DNA from: Chloroflexota bacterium
GTDB taxonomy: Bacteria; Chloroflexota; Anaerolineae; Anaerolineales; Villigracilaceae
Length of the DNA stretch: 11,591 nt
Direction of reading: 5' to 3'
Assembly (NCBI GenBank): GCA_016191985.1
Contig: JACPVB010000044.1
Location: forward strand, 1 to 11,591
Positions 6,140 to 11,591 of the stretch are shown piece after piece. The notes beneath the pieces are model-generated. The model saw only the letters and a program-made list of their open reading frames with translations, did not search any database and had not been told where the DNA came from. Position 1 is the first letter of the stretch. Every line of letters starts with the position of its first letter. The translations under genes and the position numbers were made by a program.

Positions 6140-6742
6140 ATGGATAGAAGGATCATCTGGGTCGGCATAGCTTCTTTTTTGTTGGTAGGTTTTGGGCTTG
6201 CATTGAGCTTGCTTCTCTCAAAGCCTGCGAATTTTCGCGGCACGGCTTTTGTCGAGCCGTTCCCCCCGGCGGCGGATTTTGAATTAACGAATGCAAACGG
6301 CGACACATTTCGCCTGAGTGACCAGCGTGATAAGATCGTGCTGCTTTTCTTCGGGTACACATCCTGCCCGGACGTCTGCCCGACGACACTGGCTGAATTG
6401 AACCTTGCGTTGAATCAAATCCCTGAAAAAGCGGACCAGGTTCAGGTCGTTTTTGTCTCTGTGGATCCTGAGCGTGATACCCCGCAGGCTGTGCAAGCGT
6501 ACGCCAGCCGCTTCAACTCATCTTTTATCGGCTTAAGCGGTTCATTGGATGAGCTTGAAAAAATTTGGCAGGATTATGGTGTGTTCCGCGAGACCTCAGA
6601 AAGCGAATCGGCGGCGGGTGTTATCATCAACCACACGGCGCGGGTGACATTGATCGACAAGGACGGCAATATGCGCCTCTCTTATGGATTTGGCACGCCT
6701 GTGGATGATATCGTCCACGATCTCGATTTGCTGTTGAAATAA
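6140..6742 (+). CDS. SCO1/SenC/PrrC-family copper chaperone
   Basis: SCO proteins have a thioredoxin fold and deliver copper to, or reduce the cysteines of, the CuA centre of subunit II. The 200-residue protein has a cytoplasmic MDRR start and one transmembrane anchor (about 5-26), so the rest is extracytoplasmic. The copper site is complete: C76 and C80 in TSCPDVCP and distal H165 in INHTAR. FVSVDPERDTP matches the conserved family stretch. GGAG at 6128-6131 precedes the ATG. Its position directly after subunits II, I and IV-III fits a dedicated CuA-assembly role. The family call is firm; whether it acts as metallochaperone or thiol reductase cannot be told from sequence. Confidence 0.95.
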   Translation: MDRRIIWVGIASFLLVGFGLALSLLLSKPANFRGTAFVEPFPPAADFELTNANGDTFRLSDQRDKIVLLFFGYTSCPDVCPTTLAELNLALNQIPEKADQVQVVFVSVDPERDTPQAVQAYASRFNSSFIGLSGSLDELEKIWQDYGVFRETSESESAAGVIINHTARVTLIDKDGNMRLSYGFGTPVDDIVHDLDLLLK

Positions 6743-6759
6743 ATATCGAAAGAAATCTT

Positions 6760-7272
6760 ATGCCTCCTGTTTCGATTGTATTGAAGCGTATTCTCGTTTC
6801 CATGTTGATTGGTATTGCCATAGGGATACTCATCAACGAAGTGACCTACCTTTTTTTGCGCGAAACCGCCCGCGCGCCAAAAGTGATCGAGTTGGTCATT
6901 CCTGCGGGCACAGCGGATAGCATTGCGCACGGCAAAACGCCGCCTTCCATTCCCGACTCCATGACCTTCGTAGTGGGTGATACCCTACTGGTGCGGAACG
7001 ATGATACGGCAGACCACGAGCTTGGTCCGTTGTGGATTCCCGCCGGCACGTCCGCCAGCCTGCCTTTGAATTCGGTTCAATCCTACGCTTATGATTGCTC
7101 ATTCCAGAAGGGCAATTACTTTGGCCTTGACGTGCGCGAACCGCTTACCACCAGCACACGCTTATACGGAATTCTATACTCAGGCCTCCCGCTTGGAATT
7201 TTGATCGCCCTGTATGCCATTATTTTGCCTGCGAAGAAAAAAAATGATCCTCAAAAAAATGTTCAGCCGTAA
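6760..7272 (+). CDS. Unrecognised membrane protein with a degenerate cupredoxin-like domain
   Basis: I do not recognise this 170-residue protein as a named family. It has a transmembrane helix at about 11-33, a soluble middle (about 38-130), a second helix at about 138-157, and a lysine-rich tail, so the middle is probably extracytoplasmic. The middle resembles a cupredoxin: VVGDTLLVRNDD (71-82) followed by H86, then a YAYDCSFQKGNYFGL stretch with C113. In a type 1 copper protein the bases after the cysteine would supply a histidine and a methionine; here those places hold K/G and F. Only H86 and C113 remain as obvious metal-ligand candidates. It lies 17 nt after the SCO gene and overlaps SURF1 by 29 nt, so it is very probably co-translated with oxidase assembly factors. 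A role in copper handling or CuA/CuB assembly is inference. The ribosome site is weak (AAAGAAA). Confidence 0.8.
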   Translation: MPPVSIVLKRILVSMLIGIAIGILINEVTYLFLRETARAPKVIELVIPAGTADSIAHGKTPPSIPDSMTFVVGDTLLVRNDDTADHELGPLWIPAGTSASLPLNSVQSYAYDCSFQKGNYFGLDVREPLTTSTRLYGILYSGLPLGILIALYAIILPAKKKNDPQKNVQP

Positions 7273-7975
7273 ATGGCTGCTTACGAGCTTGTTGGTATTT
7301 TTAGGCACCGCAGTTTGTATTCGCCTCGGCATCTGGCAGTTGGACAGGCTTGAGCAGCGCCGCGCATTTAATACCCAGGTCGAATCCATGCGCGCTGCAG
7401 AGCTTTTGGATTTGAATCACTCACTGCCTGAAAATATTTCCATGATGGAGTGGCGGGCTGTCACCGTTAAAGGCGAATATGATTTTGAGAACCAGGTTGC
7501 CTTGCGGAATCAATACAACGGCGATCAATATGGATATCATCTCATCACGCCGCTTCTTTTCTCAGGGACGGCTGTTCTGGTAGACCGTGGCTGGGTCCCC
7601 GCTGACGGAAATTCTGTGCCCGCAGATTGGCGTAAATACGATGAAGCGGGAACAGTCACTGTCACTGGGCAGATCAGGCTTGGGCAGGGCAAACCAGCTT
7701 TCGGCGGGGTGGCCGATGCGCTGCCGGGGAACGGTGAAATGCTTTTCGTGTGGAATAATCTCAACGTGGAGCAAATCTCTGTGCAGTTGGAATTCGCCAT
7801 TTTGGATGTTTATATTCAGCCAAATACGAATGGAAACGATACAATTCCCCCGATCCCGTTTCAGCCTGTGGTTGAGTTGACCGAAGGCTCGCATTTCGGG
7901 TATGCTTTGCAGTGGTTTACGTTTGCCGCGATTTTGTTCGTTGGCTATCCATTTTATTTGCGAAAGCAGGCGTAG
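7244..7975 (+). CDS. surf1: SURF1-family oxidase assembly protein
   Basis: SURF1 (Shy1 in yeast) helps insert heme a into subunit I. The 243-residue protein has the family layout: an N-terminal helix (about 11-30) running into GIWQLDR (29-35), a periplasmic domain with RGWVP at 115-119, and a C-terminal helix preceded by HFGYALQWF at 217-225, the strongest family signature. Three in-frame ATGs (7214, 7244, 7259) lie inside the previous gene. 7244 is preferred because a GAAG lies at a reasonable distance and because it leaves a short basic start before the helix. The 29-nt overlap with the cupredoxin-like gene suggests coupled translation. The heme O synthase fusion starts 5 nt downstream. Confidence 0.93.
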   Translation: MILKKMFSRKWLLTSLLVFLGTAVCIRLGIWQLDRLEQRRAFNTQVESMRAAELLDLNHSLPENISMMEWRAVTVKGEYDFENQVALRNQYNGDQYGYHLITPLLFSGTAVLVDRGWVPADGNSVPADWRKYDEAGTVTVTGQIRLGQGKPAFGGVADALPGNGEMLFVWNNLNVEQISVQLEFAILDVYIQPNTNGNDTIPPIPFQPVVELTEGSHFGYALQWFTFAAILFVGYPFYLRKQA

Positions 7976-7980
7976 TGGAA

Positions 7981-9297
7981 ATGAAATATTCCTTGAAATC
8001 ATCCTTCTCCCGTTTGGTGCTGGCGCTTTTTGCGTTTGTAATCCTGTTGACCATCGTCGGGCGCATCGTGACCGTGACAGGCGCATGGGCGTATTGCATT
8101 GGCTGGCCTGTGTGCGTGCCTACACAACCCGTTGGATATTTGAAACTTGCGCATCTGACGCTGGTGGGCGTGGCTTCGGTGTTCATGGCGCTGGTGTGGC
8201 GAAAGGCGTGGCGCGAGCAGCGCGAACAAAACCTGCTCCTGCCGCTCACCACTGTGACCGGTATATTATTTTTGGGGCAGGCATTTGTGGGCGCAATCGA
8301 AATGTCGCGTGCGTACCCGATGCATCTGGTTGTGCTCCATGCGCTGACGGCGGTTGCGTTGTGGGTCTCGCTGGGCTTTTTGGTTTTTACATCGGGTGTG
8401 CTGGCGCAGGATAAAACTGAAATTGTGAAATTTGATATTCGCCAGCGTATGAAGGATTTCTTTATCCTGTCCAAGCCGTTGATCGTGGCTTTGCTTTTGG
8501 TCACCACATATAGCGGCCTTGTGGCGGGGAGCAAGGCCTGGCCCTCCACTTCACTCACGTTTTGGACAATGCTGGGTGGGACGCTGGCCGCGGCTGGTTC
8601 GAGCGCCTTAAATCAATATATCGACCGCGAGTTGGATAAGAAAATGCAGCGCACTGCAAAGCGTCCGCTTGCGGAAGGACGCCTGACTGCGGCAGAGGGC
8701 TTATCTTATGGGCTGGCGTTGTGCCTGCTCAGCTATTATGTGATGGCGGGCTTTGTCAATTTGCTGGCGGCTTTGCTTTCGTTGACGGGAATTTTTTATT
8801 ACGTATTCTTTTACAGCGTGTGGCTCAAGAAAGCCACCGTGCAGAATATCGTCATCGGCGGCGGGGCAGGAGCGATTCCACCGATGGTGGGTTGGGCGGC
8901 TGCCACCGGGCATCTTGGTCTCGCCGCATGGATTTTGTTCGCCATCGTCTTCATGTGGACTCCTCCGCATTTCTGGGCGCTGGCGATTGTCCGCATGAAA
9001 GATTATGAAAAAGCGGGCGTGCCGATGATGCCCGTAGTCCATGGCGAGGAAAAGACACGCAAGCAAATCCTGATCTACACGATTGAATTATTCGCTGTCA
9101 CGTTACTGCTCCCCATCTTCAATCTGGCGGGGACGGTGTATCTTGTCTCTGCCCTGGTGCTTGGTGGATTTCTGCTTTATGCGGCCTGGCGGGTGTGGAA
9201 AGTGGGTGGTAACAAAGTGGCCTGGACGATGTACCGCTGGTCCAGTATGTATTTGATGTTTATCTTCCTGGCGTTGATGATCGACGCGGTGGTGTAA
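7981..9297 (+). CDS. ctaB: Fusion of a half-size CtaA (heme A synthase)-like domain with heme O synthase (CtaB)
   Basis: CtaB farnesylates protoheme IX to heme O; CtaA oxidises heme O to heme A. The 438-residue protein is about 140 residues longer than a normal CtaB. Residues 1-145 form four helices (about 11-30, 56-73, 86-105 and 117-140) with TVTGAWAYCIGWPVC at 31-45, H58 and H120, resembling one half of the eight-helix CtaA. The glutamate three residues before the first histidine in CtaA is K55 here. Residues 158-438 are a full UbiA-type prenyltransferase: N211, D215 and D219 of NxxxDxxxD, then RTAKRPLAEGR, and DYEKAGVPMMPVVHG as the second conserved block. The ATG at 7981 follows AGG at 7968-7970; a GTG at 7975 overlapping the SURF1 stop is an alternative. 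Last gene of the operon. The CtaB call is firm; the CtaA-like call is good. Confidence 0.94.
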   Translation: MKYSLKSSFSRLVLALFAFVILLTIVGRIVTVTGAWAYCIGWPVCVPTQPVGYLKLAHLTLVGVASVFMALVWRKAWREQREQNLLLPLTTVTGILFLGQAFVGAIEMSRAYPMHLVVLHALTAVALWVSLGFLVFTSGVLAQDKTEIVKFDIRQRMKDFFILSKPLIVALLLVTTYSGLVAGSKAWPSTSLTFWTMLGGTLAAAGSSALNQYIDRELDKKMQRTAKRPLAEGRLTAAEGLSYGLALCLLSYYVMAGFVNLLAALLSLTGIFYYVFFYSVWLKKATVQNIVIGGGAGAIPPMVGWAAATGHLGLAAWILFAIVFMWTPPHFWALAIVRMKDYEKAGVPMMPVVHGEEKTRKQILIYTIELFAVTLLLPIFNLAGTVYLVSALVLGGFLLYAAWRVWKVGGNKVAWTMYRWSSMYLMFIFLALMIDAVV

Positions 9298-9301
9298 ATG
9301 G

Positions 9302-9350
9302 AAACAAAGGCGCTTTCAAAGTTGAATTTGACAGCGTCTTTGTTTACGTT
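9302..9350 (+). terminator. Strong bipartite hairpin terminator ending the oxidase operon
   Basis: AAACAAAGGCGCT (9302-9314) pairs with AGCGTCTTTGTTT (9333-9345) over 13 positions with one wobble. After a single mismatch, TCAAA (9316-9320) pairs with TTTGA (9327-9331), leaving the loop GTTGAA. It starts 5 nt after the ctaB stop. The 3' arm itself supplies the T-rich tail. Confidence 0.85.
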
Positions 9351-9352
9351 AT

Positions 9353-9477
9353 TAGACCTCTTGTATAAGTATTTGTAGGGCAGGTTTGCTTGTGCTGCAC
9401 ACGACCTGTCCTGTACCAAATTTCCAAGGGCGTCAGGCTAAAAGCCTGACCTACGATTGACTTTCGAAAGAGGTCTA
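9353..9477. mobile_element. 125-bp inverted-repeat element, MITE-like, flanked by TA
   Basis: TAGACCTCTT (9353-9362) and AAGAGGTCTA (9468-9477) are perfect inverted repeats. With one gap the similarity continues inward for about 30 bp (AAGT, then GTAGG-CAGG on both ends), so the whole interval can fold as a cruciform. Inside is a perfect hairpin, GTCAGGCT (9432-9439) with AGCCTGAC (9443-9450). There is no coding capacity. If the terminal TA is a target duplication, the arrangement matches non-autonomous elements moved by IS630/Tc1-mariner transposases. That is inference, since no transposase is in the window. Confidence 0.65.
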
Positions 9478-9505
9478 TTGGGATATTTCTGTGCAAAGGT
9501 ATAAT
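9478..9505 (+). promoter_or_regulatory. Probable promoter of the membrane protein/methyltransferase unit
   Basis: TTGGGA (9478-9483), a 16-nt spacer and a consensus TATAAT (9500-9505). The -35 begins at the first base outside the MITE-like element. Initiation about 7 nt after the -10 would fall at or next to the ATG at 9513, so the mRNA may be leaderless. Confidence 0.6.
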
Positions 9506-9512
9506 TTTCGCA

Positions 9513-10763
9513 ATGAACTCAAAAAAACAATCTTCTCTACAACCTTTCTTGTTGACTTTGTTGGAAAAACCGCTGTTTTGGTTTTGGTTGGCGTTTGTGA
9601 TTTATTTTATCCTTTCCATATCAGGTGGTTCGCCGTTTCGAGTGAGACAACACGCCTATTTCAATTACCTTGCCGATGCATTTCTGCATGGACAATTAAA
9701 TTTGCGGATTTTGCCATCAAATTTACACGACCTCTCTTTTTTTAACGACCAATACTTCCTTTACTGGCCTCCAATGCCTGCCATTGTATTAATGCTGTTT
9801 GTTGCAGTTTTTGGAGTAGGTTTTAGTGATGTGTTCTTTGCTGTCGTGCTTGCCTCGGCTAATGTCGCGACGATTGCGGCCCTTCTGCGTGCCGCAGATC
9901 GTAAGGGATTAATACCTCTGAATTTTAATGACCGCTTGGCTTTTGTACTTTTTTTTGCGTTTGGAACGGTACATATAATTTTGGCGATCTTCGGTACCGT
10001 GTGGTTTACCGCTCAATTATTAGGTTTCCTTTTTGTCGCACTGGCTTATTTGTGCGCGTTAGAACTTGACGGGGCATTTTCTTTCCTGGCGGTAGGATTA
10101 TTTATGGCTTGTGCCATGCTCACGCGTAATCATCTTTTATTCACAGGTATTTGGCCTGCATATTATTTACTGTCAAAAAATTGGAACAATCGCCCGAAAA
10201 TATACGGATTTGTTTTGCTTGCCTTGCTGCTGCCCCTTGTTATGGGTTCGTTGTTCCTTGCCTACAACTTCGCTCGCTTTGGCAGCCCTTTTGATCTTGG
10301 GATTGCCTATCATAAAATGTCTCCGTTTTTTGTTGATGATTACAAAAAATATGGAGCATTTAGTGTACATTACATTCCTATTAACTTTTATTATCAATAC
10401 ATTCATTATCCGATTCTTTCTATTTTGCAGCGCAACTCGGATGTGTATATGGGAGGTTCACTCTTTTTACTCAGCCCGTTGTTCTTTTTTGCTTTTCGAG
10501 GAATTTTCCGTGAACGGAGGAATCCAAATGTTTGGATGCTATTCATTTCAATTCTTGCAACCAGCATCCCCATCCTTTTATTGATGGGGACGGGGTGGGT
10601 GCAATATGGCCCCCGCTATACACTCGACTTTACTGTGCCATTGATTTTATTGACCGCCTATGGGATTCCACGTGTATCGAGACGATTATTAATGTGGCTT
10701 GTTGCTTTGTCCATTATGCAGTATACCCCTGGGGTTATTCTCTTTGCAAAATATCAACAATGA
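9513..10763 (+). CDS. Polytopic membrane protein, GT-C glycosyltransferase-like (function not assigned)
   Basis: The 416-residue protein is almost entirely hydrophobic, with about ten or eleven membrane segments; the first is near 22-37. A large first outer loop carries D55, H72-D73, D79 and a YFLYWPPMPA stretch (81-90). Near the C-terminus is GPRYTLDF before two final helices. This layout, a first loop with acidic residues after helix 1 and many following helices, resembles lipid-linked-sugar glycosyltransferases of the GT-C fold, but I see no motif that fixes donor or acceptor. No convincing Shine-Dalgarno is present (AAAGG 13 nt upstream), while a TATAAT box is very close. The stop overlaps the methyltransferase start (ATGA), so the two are coupled. 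It looks AT-richer than the oxidase genes and uses more TTT/TTA-type codons, which hints at a different origin. Confidence 0.75.
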   Translation: MNSKKQSSLQPFLLTLLEKPLFWFWLAFVIYFILSISGGSPFRVRQHAYFNYLADAFLHGQLNLRILPSNLHDLSFFNDQYFLYWPPMPAIVLMLFVAVFGVGFSDVFFAVVLASANVATIAALLRAADRKGLIPLNFNDRLAFVLFFAFGTVHIILAIFGTVWFTAQLLGFLFVALAYLCALELDGAFSFLAVGLFMACAMLTRNHLLFTGIWPAYYLLSKNWNNRPKIYGFVLLALLLPLVMGSLFLAYNFARFGSPFDLGIAYHKMSPFFVDDYKKYGAFSVHYIPINFYYQYIHYPILSILQRNSDVYMGGSLFLLSPLFFFAFRGIFRERRNPNVWMLFISILATSIPILLLMGTGWVQYGPRYTLDFTVPLILLTAYGIPRVSRRLLMWLVALSIMQYTPGVILFAKYQQ

Positions 10764-11440
10764 CCTCAACCTTGCCATATCATGATAAGCCCAGCCGCTG
10801 GTCAAGCCATTCACGTATCGTTACACGCCTGAATAGCCTTCCTGCTCAAAATAAAGTTTTGGATGTAGGGACTGCCACTGGGATGCTGGCGCGAATGTGC
10901 GAAAACAAATCTCTTCGTTTCTTTGGCGTGGAAACGAATTCAACCTGGGCGCAGGTTGCATCTCCGTTTTATGAAAAGATTTGGATACAATCCATTGACG
11001 CGGTGGATGAAGAGTCATTAAGGGGATATAACGCTGTTGTCCTTGGAGATATATTGGAGCATCTTTCTGCGCCGCAATCTGTTCTCAAAAAACTGGTCAA
11101 TTTGCAGGCCCCTGACAGTGTGTTTATTGTTTCAGTTCCGAACATAGCAAACTTCTGGGTACGACTTAATCTTTTAATCGGACGTTTCGACTATGCCGAT
11201 CGCGGCATCTTGGACCGTACTCATTTGCGTTTCTTCACACGGAAAACCCTGATTGCAATGATACAAAACGCTGGGCTGAAAGTTGTATCTGTACAGGTGA
11301 CGCCCATCCCTCTTGAACTGGTATCGACATTTTTTGTTACTCGTCTTGGCAGGACACTATATGCCATTTTTGCATGGTTAACATTTCTGTTTCCAACTTT
11401 ACTTGGTTATCAATTCATTGTGGAGGCGAAGAAGCCGTGA
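10760..11440 (+). CDS. Class I SAM-dependent methyltransferase (Methyltransf_23-like)
   Basis: The 226-residue protein shows the Rossmann methyltransferase pattern: motif I VLDVGTATG at 33-41, an acidic end of the second strand in GVETN (57-61), LGDILEHL at 96-103, and a strand-loop VSVPNIANF (125-133). GRFDYADRGILDRTHLRFFT (142-161) is typical of methyltransferases found in glycan and lipopolysaccharide gene clusters. The C-terminus has one hydrophobic stretch (about 190-215) that may associate with the membrane. The ATG at 10760 overlaps the upstream stop as ATGA. The frame is open 228 nt further upstream, but that reading lies inside the membrane protein gene and is rejected. The substrate is unknown; a glycolipid or polyisoprenoid-linked sugar would fit the coupled partner. 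Confidence 0.9.
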   Translation: MTSTLPYHDKPSRWSSHSRIVTRLNSLPAQNKVLDVGTATGMLARMCENKSLRFFGVETNSTWAQVASPFYEKIWIQSIDAVDEESLRGYNAVVLGDILEHLSAPQSVLKKLVNLQAPDSVFIVSVPNIANFWVRLNLLIGRFDYADRGILDRTHLRFFTRKTLIAMIQNAGLKVVSVQVTPIPLELVSTFFVTRLGRTLYAIFAWLTFLFPTLLGYQFIVEAKKP

Positions 11441-11503
11441 GTACCACAAATGGGAAAACTATTCTCAGTACTTCACGAAAGTGTAAAACAGGATTGATGT
11501 TGA

Positions 11504-11591
11504 ATGACCTCAGTCGCCCCCCATAAACGTTCAATTGCACGACTGAGTAAGAGCGCCAAGCGGCGCAGAGATAGCCAAAAACGTTTTGGCA
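11504..11591 (+). CDS. Possible start of a further gene, cut by the right edge
   Basis: An ATG at 11504 with AGGA at 11490-11493 opens a frame that stays open to the end: 29 codons, very rich in Lys/Arg (KRRRDSQKR near the end). An in-frame TGA lies immediately before the ATG. The basic N-terminus could be the cytoplasmic start of a membrane protein. It is too short to identify. The region is also full of inverted repeats, so a non-coding reading remains possible. Confidence 0.35.
   Translation, partial: MTSVAPHKRSIARLSKSAKRRRDSQKRFG
11509..11590. repeat. Cluster of inverted repeats at the right edge
   Basis: Three dyads in 82 nt: CTCAGTCG (11509-11516) with CGACTGAG (11540-11547); GCGCC with GGCGC around AAGC at about 11554-11567; and GCCAAAA with TTTTGGC near 11574-11590. 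They overlap the possible partial gene. They may be folded RNA, an intergenic repeat or coincidence. Confidence 0.45.

Noticed and set aside
7912..7980. Extended N-terminus of the CtaA-like/CtaB fusion
   Set aside because: It would overlap the last 64 nt of SURF1 with an unrelated peptide and no ribosome site. The start at 7981 directly after the SURF1 stop is simpler.
9302..9477. CRISPR array or riboswitch in the post-ctaB spacer
   Set aside because: The repeats are inverted rather than regularly spaced direct repeats, and the two structures are explained as a terminator and a MITE-like element.
10532..10759. 76-codon upstream extension of the methyltransferase frame
   Set aside because: It lies wholly inside the membrane-protein gene in another frame. 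The ATGA overlap and the methyltransferase layout support 10760.

Overview
The window looks like a chromosomal piece of a free-living aerobic bacterium. The best guess is a Chloroflexota (Anaerolineae-like) lineage. That is inference from the A2-type caa3 oxidase with its fused subunits and the general protein style; no marker gene here settles it. Genes 1-9300 look moderately GC-rich by eye. The last two complete genes (from about 9500) are visibly more AT-rich.

Left part, minus strand: a tRNA-Leu(UAG) at 1192-1273 with its own TATAAT box lies 67 nt upstream of a trigger factor gene (tig). The tig gene starts at a TTG and runs off the left edge, so its 3' end is missing. A long palindrome lies between them. 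The roughly 320-nt stretch between the tRNA and the next plus-strand gene carries an imperfect 49-50-bp direct repeat. A Bcp/PrxQ-type peroxiredoxin (1592-2056) follows and ends at a strong intrinsic terminator.

Centre, 2190-9345: one coherent block for building an aa3-type terminal oxidase. In order: a duplicated promoter/operator region, ctaC (subunit II with CuA site and fused cytochrome c domain), ctaD (subunit I, A2-type), a subunit IV-III fusion (ctaE), a hairpin plus internal promoter, a SCO-type CuA copper chaperone, an unrecognised membrane-anchored cupredoxin-like protein, SURF1, and a fusion of a half-size CtaA-like domain with heme O synthase (CtaB). A large hairpin follows the last gene. 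The block therefore encodes the catalytic subunits, copper delivery to CuA, an assembly factor and heme O (possibly heme A) synthesis. Three proteins carry unusual extra N-terminal membrane domains, and no full-length CtaA is present.

Right part: a 125-bp TA-flanked inverted-repeat element (MITE-like) separates the oxidase block from a second, AT-richer unit. That unit holds a polytopic membrane protein resembling GT-C glycosyltransferases, translationally coupled (ATGA) to a class I SAM methyltransferase, and then a probable gene start cut by the right edge. This unit is likely involved in surface glycan or lipid modification, but only the methyltransferase fold is firmly recognisable.
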